A stretch of 64,000 nucleotides of DNA from Granulosicoccus sp964390335 (lineage in GTDB: Bacteria > Pseudomonadota > Gammaproteobacteria > Granulosicoccales > Granulosicoccaceae): NCBI GenBank assembly GCA_964390335.1, contig CAYMHU010000016.1, positions 1-64,000 of the forward strand, written 5' to 3'. The notes under the pieces are model-generated. The model saw only the letters and a list, made by a program, of their open reading frames with translations. It had not been told where the DNA came from and did no database searches. The position numbers and the translations under genes are program-made. Shown here piece after piece: positions 8,214-17,344 of this stretch. The number at the start of each line of letters is the position of its first letter. The stretch's first letter is position 1.

Positions 8214-8816
8214 CTAGTCCAGTTTCATTTTTACCGGCTGCATTGTTGAGCTTAGCGAATCAATCACCGACATTAAATGTGGTTTATTTTGCTTAATCTC
8301 TTCTTTTGTTAAGCCATCCAGCTCGTGTGGGAAAACCAACCAATCATCCGTTTTGTGCGCCGTGTAATCGGGTTCGAAATCGGTTCGATTACGCTTTGGT
8401 TTAAAGTAAGCGGTAGCCACTCGCACATCTTCGGGCATGTTGCGACGTGATCGCGTTTTCAAATAATCGATAATGGCTTTTACGCTAAGCCCGGTATCGA
8501 ACACATCGTCAACAATTAACAGCGAGTCATCATAATTCATGGCTCGAGTTAAGTAACTTAGCCCGTGCACACGCACATTGCTGGCTTCATTACGCACCAT
8601 GCCTTGATAAGAGGATGTGCGAATGGAAATATGATCGGTTTCCACGCCATAGAAATCCAATAACTCTTGCACTGCAATACCAACTGGTGTGCCCCCGCGC
8701 CAAACGCCAACAATATAGTTTGGTCTGAATCCGCTTTCCAGTACCTGCCGCCCCACTTCGAGAGAATCTTCCATTAGTTGCTGTGCAGAAATAAAGATTT
8801 TTGGTACGTCACTCAT
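8214..8816 (-). CDS. Phosphoribosyltransferase family protein
   Basis: A type I phosphoribosyltransferase of 200 residues. The PRPP-binding signature LLIVDDVFDTGLS is at about residues 98-110, and the N-terminal GVWRGGTPVGIAV loop supplies the pyrophosphate-binding part. The enzyme probably salvages a purine base (hypoxanthine or xanthine-guanine type), but the base-recognition hood is not diagnostic. Its start overlaps the pyrF stop by 4 bases, which places it in a nucleotide-metabolism pair. Confidence 0.85.
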   Translation of the reverse strand: MSDVPKIFISAQQLMEDSLEVGRQVLESGFRPNYIVGVWRGGTPVGIAVQELLDFYGVETDHISIRTSSYQGMVRNEASNVRVHGLSYLTRAMNYDDSLLIVDDVFDTGLSVKAIIDYLKTRSRRNMPEDVRVATAYFKPKRNRTDFEPDYTAHKTDDWLVFPHELDGLTKEEIKQNKPHLMSVIDSLSSTMQPVKMKLD

Positions 8817-9517
8817 GGTGTTGGTTCACTGATTTGTGCGTGGATATCTTTTAGTGTTTGCAATGGGTTGCTGCTTTGAGTAATAGGCCGCCCGATAACC
8901 AAATAGCTACTGCCAGCGGCAATCGCTTCGCCAGGGGTCATTACACGACGTTGATCATCAGCATTGATATTAGTGCTAGCCGGTCTTACACCTGGCGTCA
9001 CCGTTATGAAAGGTTGTGTTGCCAGTTCGTTAATAAGCTCTACTTCTTGCGGTGAACACACTACGCCATCCAGTCCTTGATCAATCGTTAACTGTGCTAA
9101 CGCTGCAACCTGTTGCTGAGGTGTTTTGTTAATACCGATAGCGATGAGTTCAGCTTCATCCATGCTGGTGAGTACGGTTACCGCAATTAACCGTGTGCCG
9201 CCAGTAGTCCCCGCTGGCGTAATCGCGTTGCGCGCCGCTTCTAACATGCGAGGTCCACCACTGGCATGCACATTGACCATCCATACGCCCAATGAGGCCG
9301 CAGCACTTAACGCACCTGCCACTGTATTAGGAATATCATGAAATTTTAAATCCAAAAAAACCTCGAAGCCCTTCTTTTGTAGGGCTTCAACCAGTGCAGG
9401 CCCTGCCACAGTGAATAACTCTTTACCCACTTTCAATCTGGATAGCGCGGGGTCAATTTGATCAGCAAATTCAAGGGCCGCTTTAGGATTGTTGTAATCC
9501 AGTGCAGTAATTATCAC
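8813..9517 (-). CDS. pyrF: Orotidine 5'-phosphate decarboxylase
   Basis: This enzyme catalyses the last step of UMP synthesis. The catalytic signature DLKFHDIPNT is at residues 56-65, and the phosphate-binding end TPGVRPAS and the ITQSSNP region are present. The length of 234 residues is normal. A GTG start is used, one base after the lapB TAG; the gene is tightly packed between lapB and a phosphoribosyltransferase gene. Confidence 0.96.
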   Translation of the reverse strand: MIITALDYNNPKAALEFADQIDPALSRLKVGKELFTVAGPALVEALQKKGFEVFLDLKFHDIPNTVAGALSAAASLGVWMVNVHASGGPRMLEAARNAITPAGTTGGTRLIAVTVLTSMDEAELIAIGINKTPQQQVAALAQLTIDQGLDGVVCSPQEVELINELATQPFITVTPGVRPASTNINADDQRRVMTPGEAIAAGSSYLVIGRPITQSSNPLQTLKDIHAQISEPTP

Positions 9518-9518
9518 G

Positions 9519-10694
9519 CTATTCTCCTTCTACACCAATAATGGGGCTTACCGAATCCCAACTATTACAACTGGGGCATCGCCAATGCAGCATATTGCCC
9601 AGAAAACCGCAACGTGTACATCGGTAAGACGGTTTGTCTTCCACAACGCTATCGAGCATGGCACAAATGACCTGAACCTTTTCACGCTCCCCGGGGCGAC
9701 TAATTTGCACTTGGTCGTGCGCCCAATCGCGCAATCCTTTTAATGATGGTCGTTGCAGAATCTGACTTTTAAAAAACCGATCGGCTTTTTCAGGCCCATC
9801 GAGCTCTTCTATGACACCACGGGTTATACGCACCACTGAGTACGCATTGCGTCTATCTTTTATACCGTCGATAAATTCGCGCGTGGCTGCCTCATTACCC
9901 GCATGTGCCAAGGCTTTAAACCGTGGTTCTATTATCGCAGGCATTAATTCGGGTCGCAGGTTTTCCACTGTGGCGTAATGTTCAAGCGCTTGTTTGCTAT
10001 CGCCGGCAGCTGAGGCCATTTCTGCCAGCATCACGTGTGATCGAGCACATTGGGGATTGCTGTCCAGTGCTAAATGCAATAAGCGCTTCGATTCATCGGT
10101 GTACCCTTCAGATAACGCAGTTTGCGCAAGCTCGCAATGGTAATGCGCAACTAAGGCACTGTGATCAACTCCTGTGGAGCGTTCGATTTCGCGCGCAACG
10201 TCAATGGCTAAATCCCAATCCCGTTCGCGTTCGTGCAATTGCAGTAACGCTGCATATGATTCAGGTAACTTGTGTTCGATTTTGATGAGTCGGCGTAGCG
10301 TTTGTTCACTGCGATCAAGTAAACCCGCTGTATCGTAGTCTTTTGCTAACTCCAGTAATGCATCGGCATGCACTTCGTCACCCAGCTCCGGGTAATCCAA
10401 TAAACTTTCATGCAATAAAATGGCGCGATTCACATCACCGCGACGCCGATAAAAGTTTCCAAGTGCCAGATGCGTTTCAGCTGTGCTTTTACCGATACTG
10501 TTGCCTATGTTGTCAAACAGATCTGCAGGAATTTCTTGCGACTCACTGAGTAGCTCGTTTAAGCCTTGATGGAAATTGGACGTGTAGTTCCAAAAGGCTT
10601 CGGGTCGAGCAGCACCAGAGCGACGAGCGGCGAACCACCCTGCGGCAGCAGCAACCGGCAGCAATAGCCATAACAGATTCAACATAGATGACAT
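9519..10694 (-). CDS. lapB: Lipopolysaccharide assembly protein B
   Basis: An inner-membrane-anchored TPR protein that balances lipid A synthesis by promoting FtsH-mediated degradation of LpxC in enteric bacteria. It has 391 residues, an N-terminal membrane anchor (about residues 3-22), TPR repeats through the middle, and a C-terminal rubredoxin-like metal site made by CTRCGFLG and CPSCNSWDS. It precedes pyrF as in E. coli. The small lapA gene that usually precedes lapB is absent; only about 100 bases separate it from ihfB. Confidence 0.93.
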   Translation of the reverse strand: MSSMLNLLWLLLPVAAAAGWFAARRSGAARPEAFWNYTSNFHQGLNELLSESQEIPADLFDNIGNSIGKSTAETHLALGNFYRRRGDVNRAILLHESLLDYPELGDEVHADALLELAKDYDTAGLLDRSEQTLRRLIKIEHKLPESYAALLQLHERERDWDLAIDVAREIERSTGVDHSALVAHYHCELAQTALSEGYTDESKRLLHLALDSNPQCARSHVMLAEMASAAGDSKQALEHYATVENLRPELMPAIIEPRFKALAHAGNEAATREFIDGIKDRRNAYSVVRITRGVIEELDGPEKADRFFKSQILQRPSLKGLRDWAHDQVQISRPGEREKVQVICAMLDSVVEDKPSYRCTRCGFLGNMLHWRCPSCNSWDSVSPIIGVEGE

Positions 10695-10792
10695 CTTGAA
10701 TCCGGAATTGGGGTGCGAACTAACATGACACGGAAGTGTACTGCATGCAGGCTTGAAAAACCCGCATTTACGAAGGGGATGCTGTAAACGAC

Positions 10793-11164
10793 TTAGTCGT
10801 CGTCAGAGTAGGTATCGTTAGAGCTATTGTCTGAACACAGACCAACAGAGGATGCGTTGGCGTTGACACGTTCCCGGAGCTCTTTACCCGGCTTAAAGTG
10901 CGGAACGTACTTGCCGCGCAGCGGAACTGCATCACCGGATTTTGGGTTGCGTCCCATACGGGCCGCACGAAAGTGCAAACTAAAACTACCAAACCCACGA
11001 ATTTCGATACGGTTGCCACCAGCCAACTCTTGGCTCATTTTTTCAAGCAAACCCTTTACCGCCAACTCCACATCTTTGCGTTCGAGATGTCGCTGGTTGC
11101 GAGACATGGACTCAATTAAGTCCGATTTAGTCAGGCTGTTATCTGGTCGTGTCTTATCGGTCAT
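10793..11164 (-). CDS. ihfB: Integration host factor beta subunit
   Basis: A DNA-bending HU/IHF family protein. I chose the ATG at 11164 because AGGT lies about 9 bases upstream; an in-frame ATG at 11170 has the same purine stretch almost touching it. The beta-arm motif RMGRNPKSGD and the GGNRIEIRGFGSF core are intact. Compared with about 94 residues in E. coli, this 123-residue version has roughly 12 extra residues at the N-terminus and 20 at the C-terminus, the latter ending in an acidic SDDD tail. It follows rpsA as in other gammaproteobacteria. Confidence 0.93.
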   Translation of the reverse strand: MTDKTRPDNSLTKSDLIESMSRNQRHLERKDVELAVKGLLEKMSQELAGGNRIEIRGFGSFSLHFRAARMGRNPKSGDAVPLRGKYVPHFKPGKELRERVNANASSVGLCSDNSSNDTYSDDD

Positions 11165-11223
11165 TCCCATCTACCTAACCAGTGGGCCGTCCCTGGCCGC
11201 ACTTAGTTTCGTCTGATTAAGCG

Positions 11224-12918
11224 TTAGCTCTGGTCACTGTCTTTCTCAAGCCCGCCTAATTGTTCTTTCATAAGATCACCAAGCGTTGCACCTGCGGAAG
11301 AATCGCTGCTTGCGCCATACTCACTCATGGCTTCAGCTTCATCCTCAAAGTCCTTCGCTTTGATAGATAAACTCAACATCCGAGATTTTCTATCCGTTCC
11401 GGTGAACTTGGCTTCAACTTCGTCGCCCTCTTTGAGGTGCATACGAACATCTTCGACTCGTTCTCTGGCAATTTCACTGGCTCGAAGCACACCCTCTACC
11501 CCGTCACCAAGATCGATAACTGCATGTTTTGTATCGACTTCTTTAACAGTCCCTTTAACGATTGTACCTTTAGGATTATCTGCAACAAATTGACCGAATG
11601 GGTCACGATCGATCTGCTTCACACCTAAAGAAATGCGTTCTCTCTCGGGATCAACGGCCAATACAACGGCTTCGATCTCATCGCCTTTCTTATAATTGTG
11701 AACTGCAGTCTCACCCGGCTCGTTCCAGGAAAGATCCGATAAGTGAATCAAACCATCAATGCCACCGTCAAGGCCAATGAAAATACCGAAATCTGTGATG
11801 GATTTGATATTACCTTTGACTTTATCGCCCTTATTGAACGATTCGGAGAAATCTTCCCAAGGATTCGGCTTACATTGCTTAACACCCAGGGATATACGAC
11901 GACGCTCCTGATCAATATCTAAGATCATGACTTCGACTTCATCACCTAATGCAACCACCTTGTTGGGGTTAACATTTCGGTTTGTCCAATCCATTTCAGA
12001 AACGTGAACCAGACCTTCAACGCCTTCTTCGATTTCAACAAAGCAACCGTAGTCAGCAATGTTCGTTACCTTACCGAATAAACGCGAGCCTTCAGGATAA
12101 CGACGGGTTAGATCAACCCATGGATCTTCACCCAGTTGTTTCAAGCCAAGAGACACTCGATTACGATCTCTATCGAACTTCAATACTTTGACTTTCATTT
12201 CACTACCAACTTCGACAACCTCGGAAGGATGCTTAACGCGTTTCCACGCCATGTCAGTAATGTGTAGAAGACCGTCAATACCACCCAGATCAAGGAACGC
12301 ACCGTAGTCGGTGAGGTTCTTAACGATACCCGTGATTTCCTGGCCTTCCTGCAAGTTCTCAAGCAGTTGATCACGCTCTGCACTGTATTCACTTTCAACC
12401 ACAGCACGACGAGATACCACCACGTTATTACGGCGTTGGTCTAACTTGATGACTTTGAATTCGAGCTCTTTACCTTCAAGATAGCTGGTGTCGCGTACTG
12501 GACGAACATCAACTAATGAACCGGGTAAAAAGGCGCGTATATCGCAAACTTCAACAGTAAAGCCACCTTTGACTTTGCCAGTGATGTTGCCTTTAATGAT
12601 TTCGTCGTTTTCCTGTGCTTTTTCAAGAACAGTCCAAGAACGTGCTCGGCGAGCTTTTTCACGCGACAATTTAGTTTCACCGAAACCGTCTTCAACGGAA
12701 TCGAGTGCAACTTCAATTGAGTCGCCGATTTTTACTTCGTGTTCACCACTTTCGTTTAAGAATTCTTCAATCGGAACTGCACCTTCCGATTTCAATCCTG
12801 CGTTAATGATGACGTAATCACCCGTGATATCAACGATGGTTCCCGTTAGGATGGAACCTGTTTTCATTTGGGCGTTGGAGATACTCTCTTCAAAGAGCTC
12901 CGCGAAAGATTCAGACAT
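11224..12918 (-). CDS. rpsA: 30S ribosomal protein S1
   Basis: The large mRNA-binding ribosomal protein, with six S1 repeats in 564 residues. I chose the ATG at 12918 (Met-Ser-Glu-Ser-Phe-Ala), which matches the family N-terminus; a longer frame adds 30 non-conserved residues. Repeats such as YGAFLDLGGIDGLLHITDM and YGCFVEIEEGVEGLVHVSEM are plain. No Shine-Dalgarno sequence precedes the ATG (the upstream bases are TTTTATATTTA), as in E. coli rpsA, where translation is autoregulated; this suggests similar control here. Confidence 0.97.
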   Translation of the reverse strand: MSESFAELFEESISNAQMKTGSILTGTIVDITGDYVIINAGLKSEGAVPIEEFLNESGEHEVKIGDSIEVALDSVEDGFGETKLSREKARRARSWTVLEKAQENDEIIKGNITGKVKGGFTVEVCDIRAFLPGSLVDVRPVRDTSYLEGKELEFKVIKLDQRRNNVVVSRRAVVESEYSAERDQLLENLQEGQEITGIVKNLTDYGAFLDLGGIDGLLHITDMAWKRVKHPSEVVEVGSEMKVKVLKFDRDRNRVSLGLKQLGEDPWVDLTRRYPEGSRLFGKVTNIADYGCFVEIEEGVEGLVHVSEMDWTNRNVNPNKVVALGDEVEVMILDIDQERRRISLGVKQCKPNPWEDFSESFNKGDKVKGNIKSITDFGIFIGLDGGIDGLIHLSDLSWNEPGETAVHNYKKGDEIEAVVLAVDPERERISLGVKQIDRDPFGQFVADNPKGTIVKGTVKEVDTKHAVIDLGDGVEGVLRASEIARERVEDVRMHLKEGDEVEAKFTGTDRKSRMLSLSIKAKDFEDEAEAMSEYGASSDSSAGATLGDLMKEQLGGLEKDSDQS

Positions 12919-13130
12919 TAAATATAAAACCTGTGAAGGATAAACGCATAGCCGTCTTGGCAAGGCGAAGTTATTATTAAAAATTGACCACTCATTGATC
13001 AACAACAAAATTCAAATGCAAAGTATCAATTAACAACAGGATGACACTTTAAACACGTTACTTCTGCGCAAAAGCACGTGTTGTTATACACAATGCAATT
13101 GCAGTTCCGAACGTAAATACTGGCTACGTT

Positions 13131-13814
13131 TTAGCCAATCAGTTCGACCACTTTGGTAAGCACTTCATCAACACTCAATGCACTGGAATCTATGATCACG
13201 GCATCGTCTGCTGCTTTAAGCGGCGCATGTTCGCGGTTTGAATCCCGCGCATCACGCGCTTCTATTTCGGCTACCAGAACCGGCATTGTAGTCTCTATTC
13301 CCTTTTCTTTCAACTGCTTAGCGCGTCGCTGTGCTCTCTCCTGTACTGAGGCGGTCAGAAACACTTTGACCGTTGCATCGGGGAAAACCACGGTACCCAT
13401 GTCGCGTCCGTCTGCGACCAGGCCGGGGGCTTGGCGAAAACTGCGCTGCTCGTCCAGTAAGGCGACCCTGACACCTTGCATAACGGCTATAACTGAGGCT
13501 GCTTCGGCGGTCTCCTGGGTTCTGAGCAGAGGCGTCACGTTCTCGTCGCCCAGAAAAACCTCCACGCCTTCGAGTTTTCGGGGAACAAATCGGGCCTGAA
13601 TCTGATCAAGAGCGCGTAAAACCTCGTTTTCAGACGATAAATCGGCACCCTGGCGTTTGGCGATAATGGCCGCAGAGCGGTAGACCGCCCCGCTGTCGAG
13701 CAGGTGAAAACCCATTTTTTCAGCCAATGCCTGCGCGATAGTGCCCTTGCCAGCACCTGACGGACCGTCGATTGTTACGACGGTTACGTCTGAATTTGAT
13801 GAGTCACTGCTCAT
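13131..13814 (-). CDS. cmk: Cytidylate kinase
   Basis: Phosphorylates CMP and dCMP using ATP. The P-loop GPSGAGKGT lies near residue 18, with DSGAVYRSAA and the DGRDMGTVVFP loop following, all standard for Cmk. I chose the ATG at 13814 (227 residues), which has GGA about 10 bases upstream; an in-frame GTG at 13829 is an alternative. It lies between aroA and rpsA, the conserved gammaproteobacterial order. Confidence 0.95.
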   Translation of the reverse strand: MSSDSSNSDVTVVTIDGPSGAGKGTIAQALAEKMGFHLLDSGAVYRSAAIIAKRQGADLSSENEVLRALDQIQARFVPRKLEGVEVFLGDENVTPLLRTQETAEAASVIAVMQGVRVALLDEQRSFRQAPGLVADGRDMGTVVFPDATVKVFLTASVQERAQRRAKQLKEKGIETTMPVLVAEIEARDARDSNREHAPLKAADDAVIIDSSALSVDEVLTKVVELIG

Positions 13815-13861
13815 GTTGATCGATTCCACTGAATATCAAGCGCCGCATGCATAAGCCGAAA

Positions 13862-15196
13862 TTAAGCTGCTGCAGGCTCTGAAATTCGCAATCCGGCGCC
13901 CGCCGATAATTCGACAAAATTCGGGAAAGACGTAGCAACGTTGTCGCAGTCGAGCACCGTTATTGGCTGCTGCGCTCGCAGGCCAGCGATTGAAAACGCC
14001 ATCGCCGTGCGGTGATCACCCTTGCTGTCCACAATGCCCCCGCCTACCGGACCACCAACAATGCGTGCACCGTCAGGAGTATCGGTTACGTCAACTCCCA
14101 ACACACGTAAACCGTCCGTCATGACCTGGATGCGATCGGTTTCCTTGACTCGCAATTCTTCTGCTCCGGTTACAACTGTTTCGCCGGTTGCGTTCGCCGC
14201 CGCAACAAACAACGCTGGAAATTCATCGATTGCCAACGAGACTAAATTTTCTGGAACAGTAATACCTTTTAGTTGCGTGCCAGTCACTTGAAGATCAGCT
14301 ACCGGCTCACCGCCCGATTCGCGCGCGTTGAGTTCAACGATATCAGCGCCCATGAGTCGTAAGATATCGATAACGCCTCGGCGTGTGGGATTTAAGCCAA
14401 CACCTTCAATGGTTAAACTGGCACCCGGCACCATACTGGCTCCAACAAGAAAAAAGGCCGCCGATGAAATATCACCCGGCACGACGATGGATGTAGCCTG
14501 CAACGATTGGCCACCTTCAATGGATGCAGTTAGTCCATCTGTTTTCACGTCCACACCAAAGCCTCGCAGCATTCGCTCAGTATGATCACGCGTAACTTCC
14601 GGTTCATGAACAACGGTAGTGCCGTTTGCATGCAAGCCAGCCAGAAGCACACACGATTTCACTTGCGCACTGGCCATGGGGCATGTGTATTCAATGGCTT
14701 TCAATGCAGCACCACTGTTAATGGTGATTGGTGGCGTGCCGTCGGGGTTCGTTGAGATGTCTGCACCCATCTCTTTCAAAGGATTTACCACCCGCCCCAT
14801 TGGACGTCGGCTCAGACTCTCATCACCGCTGATGGTGCAAGGGATTTGCAATCCTGCCAACACACCGGCCATCAGTCGCATGCCAGTGCCTGCATTGCCT
14901 AGGTAAATTTCTTGTTCTGGTTTTTTAATACCGGCAATACCATTGCCATGAATACGCAATTGTTGAGCTGCGGGCCGTTCAATTTTGACACCCATGTTTT
15001 GGAATGCTTCGAGCGTATGCAGTGCATCTTCGCCGTCTAGAAACCCTTCAACCTCTGTAATGCCATGCGCCATTGCGCCAAACATCACTGAACGGTGCGA
15101 CATCGATTTATCACCCGGAACCTTGATTGTGCCGTTGAGTGTACCGCCCGGTTCTATATGAAACCGTCTGCTATTTTGTGTGCTTGAAGAATTCAC
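13862..15196 (-). CDS. aroA: 3-phosphoshikimate 1-carboxyvinyltransferase (EPSP synthase)
   Basis: The sixth step of the shikimate pathway, joining shikimate-3-phosphate and phosphoenolpyruvate. It has 444 residues, a GTG start, and both signature regions: PGDKSMSHRSVMFGA near residues 24-38, and VKETDRIQVMTDGLRVLG near 340. The LGNAGTGMRLMAGVLAG motif carries Ala in the GNAGTG loop, as in some class II enzymes with reduced glyphosate sensitivity; that consequence is inferred only. It is a separate gene, whereas in pseudomonads tyrA and aroA are fused. Confidence 0.96.
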   Translation of the reverse strand: MNSSSTQNSRRFHIEPGGTLNGTIKVPGDKSMSHRSVMFGAMAHGITEVEGFLDGEDALHTLEAFQNMGVKIERPAAQQLRIHGNGIAGIKKPEQEIYLGNAGTGMRLMAGVLAGLQIPCTISGDESLSRRPMGRVVNPLKEMGADISTNPDGTPPITINSGAALKAIEYTCPMASAQVKSCVLLAGLHANGTTVVHEPEVTRDHTERMLRGFGVDVKTDGLTASIEGGQSLQATSIVVPGDISSAAFFLVGASMVPGASLTIEGVGLNPTRRGVIDILRLMGADIVELNARESGGEPVADLQVTGTQLKGITVPENLVSLAIDEFPALFVAAANATGETVVTGAEELRVKETDRIQVMTDGLRVLGVDVTDTPDGARIVGGPVGGGIVDSKGDHRTAMAFSIAGLRAQQPITVLDCDNVATSFPNFVELSAGAGLRISEPAAA

Positions 15197-15281
15197 GTGA
15201 CTATTTTGATTACTTATATTGATTTGGCTTGTTTACTGCTGTTGCTTACTTTGTATGTATTGTTAGATTAAATTGCACCAA

Positions 15282-16178
15282 CTATCGGTTCACTATATGC
15301 GTTTCTCGCGCCGTGCGTGCTCGGCGGATAATTTCTTCTATGCCATCTGCGTCACCAGCAGCAATGGCTTTTTGTAGTTGTTCCAAATGCGCCTGCAGCT
15401 CACCAATGGCATCACTAATAGGGCCGCGATTCGTTAAACAGATATCCCGCCACATGATGGGATCGCCAGATGCTATGCGAGTAAAGTCTTTAAACCCACC
15501 GGCAGCATACCGAAAAATCTCAGCGGCTTCTTGTCGCGTTGCCAGCATATCCACAGTTGCATATGCCAACACATGCGGTAAGTGCGACGTTGCCGCAAGT
15601 ACATCGTCATGGTGCGCAGCTGTTAAGCACTCAACTTCTGCACCGACCATTTCCCAAATGGTTTGTACCGTTTGTACCGCATCGGCATCTGTTTGCTCCA
15701 GCGGCGTTAAAATAACACGGTGCTGTTGATATAATTTTGCATCGATAGCATCAAGCCCACTTTTTTCGCGACCTGCTATTGGATGCCCGGGCACAATCCG
15801 ATTGTGATGCGGCAACAACTCCTTGGCGTCCTTGATAAACGGCTGCTTAACGCTACCAGCATCGGTAACGATAGTATGTGCCGATATCACAGGCGCAATT
15901 TGCGCTAATTGTTCGCGCATGCTTAGCATGGGTACAGCCAGCATGACTAAATCGCAATCGGCAACGGCGGTTTTTATGTCGGTGGACGCGACATCAATGA
16001 TGCCGCGCTTTACTGCTTGCTCACCTTTGTCCGCAGAGCGCACAACCCCGGTTATCTTCCCGGTAAAACCTGCATTCTTCAGTGCCAGCGTAAACGAGCC
16101 GCCAATGAGTCCGACTCCAACGAGACACAGATTCTGTATTGTTGATAGGCTATTCACGTCGGGCTGGGATGACGTCAC
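15282..16178 (-). CDS. tyrA: Prephenate/arogenate dehydrogenase
   Basis: Oxidative decarboxylation of prephenate to 4-hydroxyphenylpyruvate for tyrosine synthesis. The Rossmann motif GVGLIGGSF is near residue 21, and the PGHPIAGREKSG active-site segment and the SHLPHVLAYA stretch with its conserved His are present. At 298 residues it is the monofunctional type without chorismate mutase. A GTG start overlaps the pheA stop by 4 bases (GTGA), so the two are coupled. The hisC gene often found between pheA and tyrA is absent. Confidence 0.93.
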   Translation of the reverse strand: MTSSQPDVNSLSTIQNLCLVGVGLIGGSFTLALKNAGFTGKITGVVRSADKGEQAVKRGIIDVASTDIKTAVADCDLVMLAVPMLSMREQLAQIAPVISAHTIVTDAGSVKQPFIKDAKELLPHHNRIVPGHPIAGREKSGLDAIDAKLYQQHRVILTPLEQTDADAVQTVQTIWEMVGAEVECLTAAHHDDVLAATSHLPHVLAYATVDMLATRQEAAEIFRYAAGGFKDFTRIASGDPIMWRDICLTNRGPISDAIGELQAHLEQLQKAIAAGDADGIEEIIRRARTARETHIVNR

Positions 16179-17317
16179 AATGCTCTCGGGTAAGAACCCA
16201 GCACGCGCAACCCAACAGCTTCATTCTTTAATTGTTCCAGTACCGGTGCAAGTGTTTCATCTTGCTGATGACCATGAACATCAATAAAAAAAACATACTC
16301 CCATAAAGCGCCTTTTCCGGGGCGCGATTCAATGCGTGTCATGCTGACCCCGGCATCTTCAAATGGTTTAAGCATGCGACGCAGCCCACCCGGATGATGC
16401 GGCGCTGCCAGCAAAATGGATGTGGCATCATCGCCACTGGGCGACACGTTTTGGTCGCCAATAATTAAAAAACGGGTGGTGTTGTTTTTAATGTCTTCGA
16501 TGTTGCTGGCAATCAGATTAAGGTCGTAATATCGCGCAGCAGCTGCACTGGCAATAGCGGCCACGTGTTCGTTTTCCAATGCAACCGTTGCCGCTTCCGC
16601 GTTACTACTTTCAGCAACGCGCTCAACCGATGGCAAGTTAGCATCTAACCAACCACGACACTGCGCTAGGGATTGCGGATGTGCGTGAATAGCAGTGACG
16701 CTACCTAAATCGGTTGTGCGTGACATTAACTGATGTTCAATCCGCAACGAGACTTCACCGCAGATTCGAAGTGACGTTTGCATCAGCATATCGAGCGTAT
16801 GGTTAACTGCGCCTTCCGTCGAATTTTCAACGGGCACAACTCCGAAGCGTGCACTACCGGCCTCTACAGCTTCGAAAATTTCTGCTATACCGGCAATAGG
16901 AATACCGGTAACTGCACTCCCAAAATGTTTAAACGCTGCTTCTTCTGTGTAAGTGCCTTGCGGCCCAAGATAAGCCACTTTTAATTGTTGCTCGAGCGAT
17001 AAGCTGGATGAAATAATTTCGCGAAAAATTCGCTGCATGTCTTTATCGGGCATGGGCCCTTTGTTTCGATCGGCTATGGCTCTGAAAATTTGTGCTTCGC
17101 GACTGGGTCGATAAAAGTCGATAGCCACCTCATCCGTATTATTCGCTTTGGCTTCAGCTTCCGCGTCTGCCTTTTTTACCGTTGCTACGTCTAATACATA
17201 GCCGGCGCGCTCGTTAATGAGTTCGTGGATTTTCAAATCGACAGCATCAATGCGCTGTCGAAGCTCAGCCAGTGTGGGCAAATCTTTTTCGGACGAATTG
17301 TTATCAGATTGGTTCAT
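16175..17317 (-). CDS. pheA: Bifunctional chorismate mutase/prephenate dehydratase
   Basis: Chorismate mutase (AroQ type, about residues 10-105) fused to prephenate dehydratase (about 110-290) and a C-terminal ACT domain that normally binds phenylalanine for feedback control. Visible motifs are LRQRIDAVDLKIHELINER, the dehydratase start VAYLGPQGTYTEEAA, the catalytic NNTTRFLIIG, and the ACT motif RIESRPGKGALWEYVFFID. I chose the ATG at 17317 over an in-frame TTG six bases upstream. The serC gene usual between gyrA and pheA is missing; only about 30 bases separate them. Confidence 0.95.
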   Translation of the reverse strand: MNQSDNNSSEKDLPTLAELRQRIDAVDLKIHELINERAGYVLDVATVKKADAEAEAKANNTDEVAIDFYRPSREAQIFRAIADRNKGPMPDKDMQRIFREIISSSLSLEQQLKVAYLGPQGTYTEEAAFKHFGSAVTGIPIAGIAEIFEAVEAGSARFGVVPVENSTEGAVNHTLDMLMQTSLRICGEVSLRIEHQLMSRTTDLGSVTAIHAHPQSLAQCRGWLDANLPSVERVAESSNAEAATVALENEHVAAIASAAAARYYDLNLIASNIEDIKNNTTRFLIIGDQNVSPSGDDATSILLAAPHHPGGLRRMLKPFEDAGVSMTRIESRPGKGALWEYVFFIDVHGHQQDETLAPVLEQLKNEAVGLRVLGSYPRAL

Positions 17318-17344
17318 GAACAAAAAGATTGCGCAATTATCGAA

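Noticed and set aside
11327..12817. Several antisense frames opposite rpsA
   Set aside because: They are shadows of a highly conserved ribosomal protein gene; none has family character or a start signal.
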